Assembly (NCBI GenBank): GCA_963513935.1
Contig: OY740772.1
Coordinates: forward strand, 14,850,098-14,914,097
Length of the DNA stretch: 64,000 nt
Reading direction: 5' to 3'
Origin: Aphrophora alni
Lineage: Eukaryota > Arthropoda > Insecta > Hemiptera > Aphrophoridae
In this document: positions 1-10,617 of the stretch, in pieces
Layout of the letters: every line of letters starts with the position of its first letter
How positions within the stretch are numbered: position 1 is the stretch's first letter
Notes under the pieces: generated by a model
The model's input: the letters and a program-made list of their open reading frames with translations, nothing else
The model's database searches: none
Told to the model about the DNA's origin: nothing
Position numbers and translations under genes: made by a program

Positions 1-1755
1 GTCGTAGTAGAAGAGGAACAAGAGTTCGTCAAAAGAATTTTGAGAAAGGACTTATCTCAAAATTTGAAAAGGGGAAAAATCAAATTTCGGGAAAAGGGCG
101 ATAACTCGCGAACGAAGCGTAGTAGAGCGATGAATCAAGTTCCACAAGACCCACAAGATGGAAAGGAAGAAGAATCCGAAAGGAACTTTAAAATCGGTTC
201 GAGCGTTCGAAAGTTATAGCGAGTTGAACGAAAAAACGTCAAAAGTAGAGATTTTCATGCAAAAACATGAAAAGTTGCGCGCGCATCCTCAAGCAGAGTC
301 TAAAGTCAGAATCATCATGTTGCCAACATGGATCAAAGATAACGTTAAAGAAAAAATACTATAAATTATTAATTAAAAGGTGTTTTAATTAATAATTAAG
401 GAAGAAAACTATTCATTGGTCAAAAAATAGGACTAATAAAACATATAGTGTAAATATTTCAGACCAAGAGGGCCTGAAAACACATAATATATGGAAAATA
501 CCTTTTTCCCAAAAAGGGAGGAAAATTGGCTCCAGAAAAGTGGATTAATTCCCACTGACAGGGAGACCGAGATTTAACCGTCGAAAGACGATTACTTTTG
601 ATTTGGAATCGACGCTTAAAGGACGTTTCTTCTGCAACCGACTCTGAGCTGAGAGGAAGATTCAACTGTCACTCTACTAATTGGACTTAGAATAATTTCA
701 ACTTTAATCGATCTTCAAGGCGACTTAGAAGAATTCGAGACCAGCATTCAACTACATAGCAGCTTACAGACTCTGGATAGAAAACATCACATCACTATCA
801 TCCTAATAATACAACAAATTCCAAATCCAACTAGAACTTCTATTAAAGTGTGAAGGTATCTTATACTTAAGGAATAATTCGCAAATATTAACTTCTTTTC
901 AAATATAACGTCATTAGGGGAATTATTAAAAATTAAATTCATTTTTAAACCTCTGCTTTGGTGTTGAAAATTATTAATAATTTAAATACGACTTTTTCAG
1001 TACAGGAAAAACTGTTTGTGGTTCTGTCTGGAAAGTCAAGCGCTTTTATTTTTGTTTAATATATAGATAATATTACATTAATTAATGTTGTTAAATAAAT
1101 AAATAGTTGTGTTATTGTTCAATTAAATTGTTTTGTGTGATTAAAAAAGTTTTGAATATAAAATTTTTCTGTGCAAAAGAGGAAATAATATACAAATAAT
1201 TCATTTCTAAATTTTGTTGTGTTTTTAATATAAATCCATTCTGTGTATGCTATTAACTTTGTTTTAACATAAATTTTATATATGTGCTCTGGTAATATAA
1301 TTTGAAAATTTTAAAAGTTATCATCAGAACTTAAGAGCCGATTTCTCCCAAAAGGCACGACCTTGGAGAGAGAGAGAGTTAATCTTAAAAGAGTTAAATA
1401 ATCGAGCATTGAGATAAAATTCAGGGAATTTTGCGTTAATTAAAATTTAGTAAGTTTATGAGGATAAGCTCATACTTATTAGAGCCAAGAGTTGCAAAAT
1501 CTTTGATTTAAAAAAGTAAAAGTGAGCATCTTGGCCTTGCCCGCGCCTGCTCTGAAAAGAAAGGTGGTTCGCCCAGTCGGTGGTGATCGTACAGCGAGTT
1601 TAAGAGTTCGTGATAATAGTGTTCCAAAAAAGGGAACAAGAATCTTAAACTCGTCGAAGTCAAAGAGGGAGACGCAGCGTGGCGGGTGGCGTTCCAACGT
1701 AGGGCAAGAAGAACCCTACTCGAACTCACTCACGCACGAGGAGCGAAGCGCGGCA
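1..1755 (+). repeat. E1 5' LTR (3' part only)
   Basis: Matches 15206-16960 with no indel. The differences seen are t/c at about 1466 and g/t at about 1743. The LTR ends in CA at 1754-1755; in the 3' copy identity stops at the same point, where E2 coding sequence starts. If the 3' LTR starts at 14395, about 810 bp of this LTR lie left of the window. Short ORFs inside it occur identically in both copies and show no family features, so they are not called. Confidence 0.9.
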
Positions 1756-1757
1756 AG

Positions 1758-1775
1758 TGGCGCCCAATAGCGTGG
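1758..1775 (+). promoter_or_regulatory. E1 primer binding site
   Basis: Begins TGGCGCCCAA two bases after the LTR end. TGG is the complement of a tRNA CCA 3' end, and position and sequence fit a minus-strand primer site of a Ty3/Gypsy-type element. The exact tRNA was not determined. The stretch 1776-2027 that follows is leader without an ORF. Confidence 0.75.
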
Positions 1776-2027
1776 AGCACGAAAAAGCAAAGTTTTGGAA
1801 CAAATTTTCAAAATTTTGAATTTTTCAGTGTTTCATACGAACGAGAATATCTTAAGTTCTGATATAATTTATATGTACATGTGTGTTAGTAATAAGTTGT
1901 GCTGGTAATTACAACGACAAATATACTAAATTGCAAGAATAATAATAATTAAAAGTAGAGTCCAAATTAAACCGAAATTTAAATTTTTTAACTAATCAAT
2001 AAAATCGAGTGAGTAAGTGAAGTGAAA

Positions 2028-2545
2028 ATGGGACCAGCGAAAGATCCAGCAAAACAGGAGGGTTCAAAGGAACAGGAGACAGAAATGCAGAAAATGGTGA
2101 GGTACCTGAACCAAATGGAGGATAGAAGAAAGCAAGAGAGGGAACAGGACAAAGCGGAACAACTGAAAAAAGAAAAGGAGAAGGAAGAAGAGGACAAGTT
2201 AAGAAGATTAGAAGAAAGAATCGAGAGAAACCAGGAGAAGGAAGAAATGGAATCATTACGAAAGAAGGAGAAGGAGGAGATGGAGGCCAAGCGAAGACAA
2301 GAGAAGGAGGAGATGGAGACCAAATGGATCCAGATGGAGGAATTACGGAAGAAGGAAAAAGAAGATTTGGATGCCAAATGGAGCAAGAGAGATGAGGAAC
2401 CAGAAAACAAACGGAAGCAGGAGAGAGAAGAAATGGAAGCAAGATGGAAGCAGGAGAGAGAAGAGAGGATGAAGAGAGAGGAAGAAATGGAAACGAAACG
2501 TATCCAAAGGGAAGACGCCCGTAAACAGGAAATAGGGAAATATAT
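2028..2545 (+). CDS. E1 Gag, N-terminal part (interrupted by E3)
   Basis: An ATG at 2028 opens a strongly charged Lys/Glu/Arg/Met-rich sequence predicted to be one long coiled coil (repeated KEKEEME and KQEREEMEA-type blocks). The frame runs into E3 at 2545. When one copy of the 4-bp target duplication is discounted, the frame resumes exactly at 10618, giving a Gag of about 491 codons, so the reading frame was intact when E3 landed. Without E3 this N-terminus would be the oligomerisation part of the structural protein. An in-frame GTG lies at 2022, but the ATG is preferred. Confidence 0.75.
2542..2545. repeat. Target-site duplication of E3, left copy
   Basis: ATAT directly precedes the E3 terminus at 2546 and is repeated at 10614-10617 directly after the other terminus. 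Four-base duplications are usual for Ty3/Gypsy integrases. Confidence 0.8.
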
Positions 2546-3830
2546 TATAACCTTTATTAGTTATTTTTAATTAATTACTTTGATTAAAACACAACTACGT
2601 TATCATATTTAAATTATTTATTCTTTAAAATACAATTTGCACCTAAAGTTGGGTGCCAATATATAACAGTTGAATTAATTAAATCTTCAAATTAATTGAT
2701 GCACATATGAGTATTCAAATTTATTCATCTTATCACTAAATCTCATCCATTCAACTTAAACTAGACATAAACATTTATAACACAATGAAATACTTAATTC
2801 TAGAACATAGCAATTTTATTATTATTATTAGGTGCATCAAAATCGTATCATTAATTGTAATTTTAATTTAGTCTTTATATTTTAATATCTCAATTGTTTT
2901 ATTGATTTGTTGGGCGCCAGGTATAATTTACCAATTATATAATGAAGTTACTTTGATTGCTCTTTGAAAATTTAAGTTTAAATGGCTCTCGGCCTAGCTC
3001 AGATTTTATTTAAAGTGGGGCGTGGTTTCTTTGGTAACCTGAAGTAAAGAACTACAATAACTAATCAGATAACTTATCGTGGTTCAGTAGCATGGAATGA
3101 TGTCTTCTTGGAGTTTTACAGGTGAGATGATCCCTCGAACTTATGGCAGATATCACAAGAAACTTAATCCAATTTATAGGCACTTTGACGATCTCGAAGC
3201 TTGAACTACCTCACTCTGTTGCTTGAATTCTTGGTCAATTAATCAAAACTCTTCTTTAACTTTACGATGAATTTAATATAATTCGATGACTTAAAACTTT
3301 TCTTCAACTTTACGACGATTTGGCGAACTTCGCCCTGTTCCTAGTTCCTCTCCCTTGCGACGCTCGTTCTTCACTGCTTTTTCTGATTTTTGAATTCTTA
3401 CGCAGAGTTTTTCCCGTTTTACCCCTTCTTCGCTTATTTCTGGATGACGCTTCTTTTTGGTTGGTTGGATTTGATTTTTCAAACTCTAACCGTCTTTCAA
3501 AGTTCGTTAAATCTTGTTTCTTAGCTGAGTTCAACGTACCTCTGCCTAGTTTTTTTGTCTCTTTTTCTTTTGTTAACTTGGGCGTACACAAACTTTCTAC
3601 TTTCCCATGTTGTCACATTACATAACTCAACTCTTCCTATTTAATTTGTCACGCTGCCCTCGCCCTTTCAATAATTTTGTAGTTTCGAAGTATTGTTTCC
3701 TTAGAAATCCTTTAACAAAATTTATTATGTGTTGGAGTGACGTTTATGTTTGACATTTATTTCTAACTGACAAGGTTTAAACATTTTGAATTGGACAAAG
3801 CTTTTACTTAGGGCTTCTCAACGTTACATA
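2546..3830 (-). repeat. E3 3' LTR
   Basis: On the minus strand it starts TGTAACG at 3830 and ends GGTTATA at 2546, an imperfect terminal inverted repeat. It is repeated at 9331-10613 with offset 6785. A second primer-site-like motif (minus TGGCGCCCAAC, forward 2909-2919) lies inside it. Confidence 0.9.
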
Positions 3831-4250
3831 AGTCCCAAGAAATTTTATGTTAATTGCATAATTAATGATAAAATTTGCTTTTGATACACCTTTACACTAA
3901 ACTTATTTTAATAATACACATATACATATCGTAACATGGACTATGACCTACTCTTACTCTCATTTAAAAACCCATTAGAATTACTGTCCCTTTAAATGAC
4001 TTTATGACCTACTCTTACTCTCATTTAAAAACCCACTGGAATTACTGTCCCTTTAAATGACTTTATGACCTAAACTGCGGTCAACCTTTTTTCTTAACAA
4101 TGGCATTGTCTAGAATCCCACGTCAACAAACCCTTCTTGTAAACCCCAATTAACATTGTTCCCTTGACCCTCTTCAACTGTAGGACATGTGTTTGTTTAC
4201 ATTTTATTTTACAGTTAAATTCATTTATTTTTGTTTACTTAACTCTCTAA
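3831..4250 (-). other. E3 3' untranslated region with 61-bp tandem repeat
   Basis: No ORF lies between the Pol stop and the 3' LTR. Positions 3942-4070 hold just over two copies of a 61-bp unit beginning TATGACCTACTC (starts at 3942, 4003 and a partial at 4064). Confidence 0.7.
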
Positions 4251-7200
4251 TTAATTATGAAACCTTTTTAATAATCTACAATTAAATATACCTCGGATGT
4301 GAGTTTTATTATTTTTAATACTAGCTAACTTATAAGTAGTTTTTCCTATCTTAGAGATTACGGTGTATGGTCCTTCATATAGTTCACAGAACTTGTGATA
4401 TCGTTTTTCAATTGTGCTTGACGGAATACAAGCTCTTACTAGTACTAAATCATTTATCTGATATTCGGTTGGTGGATGCAGTTCATTGAACTTCTTAGCG
4501 AATTTTTCCCTTTTATTTTTAATTCGTAAGTATATTTCTCCGTGGTCAATGTCGTTTGTTTCTGTGTTGCCTGGATTAATTAAATATTTTTTCCAAATTC
4601 GTGTCGGACGTGTATTAAATTGTACTTCTAATGGTGTTGACTCAATTGTATCATGGTATGATTCGTTCATGAAACTTTCCACAGTTTCAAGTAGCCTTCC
4701 CCATTCTTGGTGATTGTCAGGTAACAGGATCCTGAAAAGTTGACCTAGATTTCGCATTACTCTCTCCGCCAAGTTGCTTTGTGGATTTCGTATTGCAACG
4801 GTTCTTTGTCTAATTCCCAGTTCTTGTAACCCTTCTGTCCATTTTTTGGATGTAAATTGTGTACCATTATCCGAAAGTATGCATTTTGGTAATTGGACTT
4901 CTTTAATGTATTTCCTGATTTGATTTAATGTTGTTACGGTTGTTGTGTTTTTTACCTTATACAATTTTGTGTATTTAGAAAATGCGTCAATCACTACTAA
5001 GATGTACCTTGACCCGTAGACTGACCGAGGCAATGGTCCGTAATAGTCTACACACACTAGTTCACCCTTACCTTTTGGTATAATAGGCGTAAGTTCTGCG
5101 TTTCTACCTTTGTTGTCATGTTTACATTTTTGACATCGTAAACATTTAATTATTATATCCCTGACCTTTTTAGCGACTTTGTCTCCCGTGAAATCTTCCT
5201 TAAAATTATGGTAACATTTGCTTATTCCTATATGTCCGCAAATTTCATGAATTTCCTTAATTAATACTTCAATGAATTTTTCTGGAATCATTAATTTCCA
5301 CATTCCTCTTTCCTTGCGAAATAATTTTTTTTCAAACAATTTATAACATTCTAAAATTTTTGGATCATTTTCTTCTAATTTACCTACTATATTCCTAAAT
5401 TTTGTATCCTTCTTCTGTAAAACTTCTATATTTTGTAACTGTTCGCCCACTTCTGGATTAAACTTCTGTAACACTAATTGGATTTGTACAAGTCGGTCCT
5501 CCCCATTTTCTTGTGAACATTCTCCATCCTCTGGGAATCTGCTCAATGTATCTGCAACAATATTTTCTTTTCCCTTGCAGTGTCGAATTTGGATGTTATA
5601 CTCCTGGATTAATAAGATCCACCTCGTCATTCTAGCGTTAAGTAGTTTGCATTGGTTAATGAAAGTGATCGCCTTATTGTCAGTTATAACGGTTATTTTT
5701 CTCCCTAATAAATAATTCCTAAATTTCCTTAATCCTAATACTACACTATACAATTCTTTTTCGGCAGTGCTATAAAATCTCTCAGCCCCTTTAAATGTTC
5801 TGCTTGTAAATCCTACTACAGCAATGTTATTCTGGTCATCGAGTTGGTACAGTTGTGCTCCTGACGCAATATCGGACGCATCTGTCTGTAAGTAAAACAT
5901 CTTTTCCATATTTGGGTGCTTTAACGTTACAGCCTCAATAAATTCCTCCTTTACAGCTAAAAAACTCTGGTTAATACTATTTGTCCATTTAAATTTTGTT
6001 CCTTTCTTCAGTAGTCCTTGTAATGGAGCTGTTGTTTGTGCGTAATTTTTTGAAAACCGGTGGTAGAAATTTGTTAATCCTAAAAAGCTTTTTAATTGTT
6101 TTGGTGTCTTAGGACGCGGAAAATTTTGAATTGCCATCATTTTTTGCTCTTGCGGTTTGATACCATCTGTGGTGATAACAAAACCTAGATAATCTATTTC
6201 TTTCCTGCAGAACATAGATTTCTCAAAATTTACTGTTAAGTTGGCGTCTTGAAATACCTTTAATATTTTTTCTAATTGGTCCACATGATCTTCCCAGTTT
6301 TGCGAAATACATAAACAGTCGTCCACATACATAATTAAATTCCTTTTAACTTCTTCCGTCAGAATTGAGTCCAAACCTCGCGTTAAACTTGCTAAGCTTG
6401 TGCTCAACCCAAACGGAACGGTTTTGTACCTGTAGCACAATCCTTTGTACAGAAATGCCGTGAAATCCTTGCAATCTTCGTGCAACGGGATTTGCCAAAA
6501 ACTGCTAGTTAGGTCTAAACTACTCATCCAACTGATCTTCTTACCGATTGTCAATAACTCTTGGATTGGTCGAATCCCTTCGTAATCCGGTATGGTTCTC
6601 GCATTTATAGTCCTGGCGTCTAAACAGATCCTTACGCTCCCATCTTTCTTACATACAGGTACTATAGGATTAATGTATGCGCTGTTTGCTCTCTCGATGA
6701 TCCCATAACTTAGCATTCTCTGAATCTCTGCATCAACGGCTTCTCTAAACTTAGTTGCTACTGGCCAACTCCTCTGACAGTATGGTGTTCTATCAGTTAC
6801 TTGAAATTTATGGTAATAAGTTGAAATTAATCCTGGTTTTTTGCTGAAAACTGTTTTATATTTATTAAATATGCTGTATAACCGCTGCCTATTCTCAAGT
6901 GGTACATGTTCCAAATTGCTTATTTTGTTTATATCAAATTCATATTTATCCTCTTCAATTTGTAGGCAATTATTCAAACTTTCAATATTAACTTCTGACG
7001 AATCCTCGAATTTAATTTCCTTTCTACCAACTCCATAGTTTAATTTATTTCCTATTTCTAACTTATTATTAATAAAATTGACGATTGCATGATTTCTTGA
7101 TAAAAACTCTAACCCAAGTATACAATCTCGAATTAGTTCTGGTACTATTATAAAATGCACGGCGATTAATTCTGTTCCTAACTTAACTTTAATGAAAATT

Positions 7201-7520
7201 TGTTTTTTAACACTTTTGGAACGCAGACCTAATGCTCCAATAACTTTTACTCCTGCTACCGGTAATTCTTCAAAAACTCCTAAATTTAATTTATTTGTGT
7301 TGTAGAAAGATTCAGATATCGAATTTACCTCACAACCTGTATCGATTAACGCTCTGACCTGTACACACTCATTAAAAACTAACTTAATTTCTGGACATTT
7401 ATTAATGTCATTAATTATATCGCTTGTGTCGTGATTGTCCTCTAAATAATCTTTTAAATCGGTGAATAAGGTATTTATGGTTGCCTTGTTCTTATCCGCT
7501 AGGTCTACATTCCATTCCAA
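4251..7520 (-). CDS. pol: E3 Pol: protease, reverse transcriptase, RNase H, integrase
   Basis: About 1089 residues without a stop. Order of domains: retropepsin with ALIDTGCEVNS (about residues 57-67); reverse transcriptase with KDGSVRICLDAR and catalytic YVDD (MYVDDCLC, about residue 400); RNase H with LQTDASDIASG and a later ITDN; the H2C2 integrase zinc finger (HEICGHIG ... CLRCQKC); and the DDE core with VDYYGP, LSDNGTQF and the glutamate in NLAERV. A C-terminal extension follows. Domain order PR-RT-RH-IN is that of Ty3/Gypsy. There is no ATG at its beginning: codons follow the gag TGA in the same frame (TGA, AAG, TTG), so it is expected as a Gag-Pol fusion by stop readthrough, unless the TGA is a mutation. 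All catalytic motifs look intact. Confidence 0.93.
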   Translation of the reverse strand: MEWNVDLADKNKATINTLFTDLKDYLEDNHDTSDIINDINKCPEIKLVFNECVQVRALIDTGCEVNSISESFYNTNKLNLGVFEELPVAGVKVIGALGLRSKSVKKQIFIKVKLGTELIAVHFIIVPELIRDCILGLEFLSRNHAIVNFINNKLEIGNKLNYGVGRKEIKFEDSSEVNIESLNNCLQIEEDKYEFDINKISNLEHVPLENRQRLYSIFNKYKTVFSKKPGLISTYYHKFQVTDRTPYCQRSWPVATKFREAVDAEIQRMLSYGIIERANSAYINPIVPVCKKDGSVRICLDARTINARTIPDYEGIRPIQELLTIGKKISWMSSLDLTSSFWQIPLHEDCKDFTAFLYKGLCYRYKTVPFGLSTSLASLTRGLDSILTEEVKRNLIMYVDDCLCISQNWEDHVDQLEKILKVFQDANLTVNFEKSMFCRKEIDYLGFVITTDGIKPQEQKMMAIQNFPRPKTPKQLKSFLGLTNFYHRFSKNYAQTTAPLQGLLKKGTKFKWTNSINQSFLAVKEEFIEAVTLKHPNMEKMFYLQTDASDIASGAQLYQLDDQNNIAVVGFTSRTFKGAERFYSTAEKELYSVVLGLRKFRNYLLGRKITVITDNKAITFINQCKLLNARMTRWILLIQEYNIQIRHCKGKENIVADTLSRFPEDGECSQENGEDRLVQIQLVLQKFNPEVGEQLQNIEVLQKKDTKFRNIVGKLEENDPKILECYKLFEKKLFRKERGMWKLMIPEKFIEVLIKEIHEICGHIGISKCYHNFKEDFTGDKVAKKVRDIIIKCLRCQKCKHDNKGRNAELTPIIPKGKGELVCVDYYGPLPRSVYGSRYILVVIDAFSKYTKLYKVKNTTTVTTLNQIRKYIKEVQLPKCILSDNGTQFTSKKWTEGLQELGIRQRTVAIRNPQSNLAERVMRNLGQLFRILLPDNHQEWGRLLETVESFMNESYHDTIESTPLEVQFNTRPTRIWKKYLINPGNTETNDIDHGEIYLRIKNKREKFAKKFNELHPPTEYQINDLVLVRACIPSSTIEKRYHKFCELYEGPYTVISKIGKTTYKLASIKNNKTHIRGIFNCRLLKRFHN

Positions 7521-7526
7521 CTTTCA
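7518..7526 (-). promoter_or_regulatory. E3 in-frame TGA between gag and pol
   Basis: On the minus strand the junction reads AAG-TGA-AAG-TTG with gag and pol in the same frame and no other stop. This is the layout used by elements that make Gag-Pol by suppressing a stop codon. A recent nonsense mutation in a fused gag-pol ORF is the alternative. Confidence 0.6.
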
Positions 7527-9218
7527 CTTTTGCCCTCTTCCGTCCCTGTCTGCAGGTTGTCGACCTTCCCAACGGTTCCCTGGTCCATTTTTTATGTCGG
7601 CACGCACATCTGGTTTTCTGTAAACATCCCTATTCTGACGTAACGGTAAATGTCTACTGTTGTACCCATTCATTTGTCCCCAAGGCCTGTTTACAACTTC
7701 TCCCTCTCTCTCGTCGCGTGGATAGGATGCCTTATAATTACCATTTCTTTCTTCGTAACTATTAATGTGTCGTACATCTGCCTGTCGGAATTCCATCAAT
7801 AGTTTTACAAATTCCTGCTTTGTTTTCACACCCCTGGTGATAACAGCAATTAGTGTAGTTGGGTGAAAGTGCTTAGCGATTTTTTGGACTAACTGGGCTT
7901 CTAAAATCGGCGGTTCTAACTCTGAACATTCCAACATCATGTTCTCCACATATGTGATAGCTTCATCCCCAATTTTTCCTTTAAACTTTCCGAATTCTAA
8001 CCTGTCTCGGATGTTTGCTTGTATCATTTCGTTAAAATATTTATCCATAAATATTTTTTCAAAATCTTCGAAGTTTTTAACTTCCCTACGGTGTAGAAAC
8101 CACCATACACATGCTTCATCTTTTAAATATCTATCTAACCAATACATGTTCCCTTGATGTGTGTAACTAACGCTAACTTCTTTTATGATCCTTAAAAATT
8201 GCATTGGGAATCTTTCTTTTCCTGTAAAACTAATATCCCTTATCTCTGGTTCCCTTATTATGATACCATCCCTTGTTTTTAAATTACTTAATCTTTCATC
8301 TACTTCTGTCACTTTATTTTTCATTTCGTCCGTTTGTTTCTGATATTGGTTAATTTTTTGTGAATTTTCTTGGCATTGTGATTCGATTTCTAGAATTTTA
8401 TTATTAGATCTAGCTTGACTTTCCTTTACCTTATCAATCTGAGCGTCTACGTTAATTTGATTTTCAGTTAAATTTTTGTTTACGGTGATTTCGATTTCTT
8501 TAATGCTCTCTTGCACCTCCTTTTCTACTTCCACGACTTTACTTGCAATTTCTTTTAAATTTTCTCTTAAATCTTCGCACTTATTACCTAATTTATCGGT
8601 GAAATTTTCTTCAATTTTATTTAATTTATCATTCATTTCCGTCCTAATTGTCTCGGCTGTGGTATCCGATCTTAATTTAATTTCTTCGAGCTTGTTCTCG
8701 AATCTCTCCGCAAATTCATTAAATTTTCGGTCCATTGTCTCCGCATTTTGACTAACATTGCCACTAAGTTCTTCTAATTTTTTATTATTTTCCTCGAGCT
8801 TTTTATTTTGTTCTGCGAATTTTTTATCGAGCCTTGCTTTTAGAATTTCCGCATTTTTATTAATTTCTTCGAAATTCTTTTTATTAAGGGCTTCCGCATT
8901 TTTACTACTTTCTTCAAATTTTTTATCGATGCTTGTTTTTAGGATTTCCGCATTTTTATTACTTTCATCAAATTTTTTATTAAGGATTTCGATTAATTCG
9001 TTTAATCCTACCGTTGGGGTCCCATACACCTTTAAATTTTCACTCTCCCCTGAATTATTACCCTCATTAGTATTACTTTCACTATTATTAATCCCTATAG
9101 CTCTATCCATTTCTGATTCTATCCCCATTTGATTATTAATCTCCTCATCAAACCCCATTGTTATTTGGTTATTTGCCATCTTTTTATAATTTTTTATCCT
9201 ATTACTACGTCTTAACAT
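7524..9218 (-). CDS. gag: E3 Gag
   Basis: 564 residues starting at an ATG. Residues about 75-320 form a long coiled coil with repeated NKNAEILK-like and KKFEE-like heptads. Residues about 330-480 carry a retrotransposon capsid-type domain: KERFPMQFLRIIKEV, CVWWFLHRR, then FEKIFMDKYF and a C-terminal helical part. The tail is Arg/Gly/Asn-rich (RDERE, GRGQK) and may bind RNA; no CCHC zinc knuckle is present. It lies directly upstream of Pol in the same frame. The E1 Gag has the same design (charged coiled coil, then an EWWEIIKR-type capsid motif), supporting relatedness. Confidence 0.88.
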   Translation of the reverse strand: MLRRSNRIKNYKKMANNQITMGFDEEINNQMGIESEMDRAIGINNSESNTNEGNNSGESENLKVYGTPTVGLNELIEILNKKFDESNKNAEILKTSIDKKFEESSKNAEALNKKNFEEINKNAEILKARLDKKFAEQNKKLEENNKKLEELSGNVSQNAETMDRKFNEFAERFENKLEEIKLRSDTTAETIRTEMNDKLNKIEENFTDKLGNKCEDLRENLKEIASKVVEVEKEVQESIKEIEITVNKNLTENQINVDAQIDKVKESQARSNNKILEIESQCQENSQKINQYQKQTDEMKNKVTEVDERLSNLKTRDGIIIREPEIRDISFTGKERFPMQFLRIIKEVSVSYTHQGNMYWLDRYLKDEACVWWFLHRREVKNFEDFEKIFMDKYFNEMIQANIRDRLEFGKFKGKIGDEAITYVENMMLECSELEPPILEAQLVQKIAKHFHPTTLIAVITRGVKTKQEFVKLLMEFRQADVRHINSYEERNGNYKASYPRDEREGEVVNRPWGQMNGYNSRHLPLRQNRDVYRKPDVRADIKNGPGNRWEGRQPADRDGRGQK

Positions 9219-9311
9219 TAAATTAATTATATCTAATAGTCTTTCTGTCTCTTATCTTATAATGCTACCTTCAGGTTACACCACGTGAACTAAATTTTAA
9301 TTTTAATTAAA

Positions 9312-9328
9312 CCACGAGTTGGACGCCA
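9312..9328 (-). promoter_or_regulatory. E3 primer binding site
   Basis: The minus strand reads TGGCGTCCAACTCGTGG, two bases from the LTR end (the same 2-bp spacing as in E1). It starts with TGG as expected for pairing with a tRNA CCA end. Positions 9219-9311 are the short leader before gag. Confidence 0.75.
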
Positions 9329-9330
9329 AT

Positions 9331-10613
9331 TATAACCTTTGTTATTTATTTTTAATTAATTACTTTGATTAAAACACAACTACGTTATCATATTTAAATT
9401 ATTTATTCTTTAAAATACAATTTGCACCTAAAGTTGGGTGCCAATATATAACAGTTGAATTAATTAAATCTTCAAATTAATTGATGCACATATGAGTATT
9501 CAAATTTATTCATCTTATCACTAAATCTCATCCATTCAACTTAAACTAGACATAAACATTTATAACACAATGAAATACTTAATTCTAGAACATAGCAATT
9601 TTATTATTATTATTAGGTGCATCAAAATCGTATCATTAATTGTAATTTTAATTTAGTCTTTATATTTTAATATCTCAATTGTTTTATTGATTTGTTGGGC
9701 GCCAGGTATAATTTACCAATTATATAATGAAGTTACTTTGATTGCTCTTTGAAAATTTAAGTTTAAATGGCTCTCGGCCTAGCTCAGATTTTATTTAAAG
9801 TGGGGCGTGGTTTCTTTGGTAACCTGAAGTAAAGAACTACAATAACTAATCAGATAACTTATCGTGGTTCAGTAGCATGGAATGATGTCTTCTTGGAGTT
9901 TTACAGGTGAGATGATCCCTCGAACTTATGGCAGATATCACAAGAAACTTAATCCAATTTATAGGCACTTTGACGATCTCGAAGCTTGAACTACCTCACT
10001 CTGTTGCTTGAATTCTTGGTCAATTAATCAAAACTCTTCTTTAACTTTACGATGAATTTAATATAATTCGATGACTTAAAACTTTTCTTCAACTTTACGA
10101 CGATTTGGCGAACTTCGCCCTGTTCCTAGTTCCTCTCCCTTGCGACGCTCGTTCTTCACTGCTTTTTCTGATTTTTGAATTCTTACGCAGAGTTTTTCCC
10201 GTTTTACCCCTTCTTCGCTTATTTCTGGATGACGCTTCTTTTTGGTTGGTTGGATTTGATTTTTCAAACTCTAACCGTCTTTCAAAGTTCGTTAAATCTT
10301 GTTTCTTAGCTGAGTTCAACGTACCTCTGCCTAGTTTTTTTGTCTCTTTTTCTTTTGTTAACTTGGGCGTACACAAACTTTCTACTTTCCCATGTTGTCA
10401 CATTACATAACTCAACTCTTCCTATTTAATTTGTCACGCTGCCCTCGCCCTTTCAATAATTTTGTAGTTTCGAAGTATTGTTTCCTTAGAAATCCTTTAA
10501 CAAAATTTATTATGTGTTGGAGTGACGTTTATGTTTGACATTTATTTCTAACTGACAAGGTTTAAACATTTTGAATTGGACAAAGCTTTTACTTAGGGCT
10601 TCTCAACGTTACA
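9331..10613 (-). repeat. E3 5' LTR
   Basis: Partner of 2546-3830, expected to hold the promoter for minus-strand transcription. It carries the internal primer-site-like motif at 9694-9704. The 2-bp length difference from the other LTR lies in an A-run (3 versus 5 A). Confidence 0.9.
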
Positions 10614-10617
10614 ATAT
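10614..10617. repeat. Target-site duplication of E3, right copy
   Basis: ATAT following the TTACA end of the LTR; pairs with 2542-2545. Confidence 0.8.

Larger units (their letters stand above)
2546..10613 (-). mobile_element. E3: complete autonomous Ty3/Gypsy LTR retrotransposon
   Basis: About 8.07 kb on the minus strand, with LTRs of 1285 bp (2546-3830) and 1283 bp (9331-10613), ATAT target duplications, a primer site at 9312-9328, and two long uninterrupted ORFs for Gag and protease-RT-RNaseH-integrase. The LTRs differ by a 2-bp A-run indel near 3780 and two substitutions near the outer end, so this is a young copy with apparently intact enzymes. It interrupts the gag of E1. There is no third (env-like) ORF. 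The polypurine tract next to the 3' LTR is not obvious. Confidence 0.92.

Noticed and set aside
1479..1770. Overlapping ORFs on both strands at the end of the E1 LTR (also 16684-16972)
   Set aside because: Three frames open in one GC-richer patch next to the primer site; more likely untranslated LTR sequence.
1996..2442. Minus-strand ORFs of 140-148 codons
   Set aside because: Antisense shadows of the purine-rich E1 Gag coiled coil.
3291..3625. Overlapping short ORFs on both strands in the E3 LTRs (also at 10076-10410)
   Set aside because: They are identical because the LTRs are identical; no start context, family motif or conservation beyond that.
8476..9132. Plus-strand ORFs across E3 gag
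   Set aside because: Antisense of the coiled-coil region; Ser/Leu/Phe-rich as expected for such shadows.
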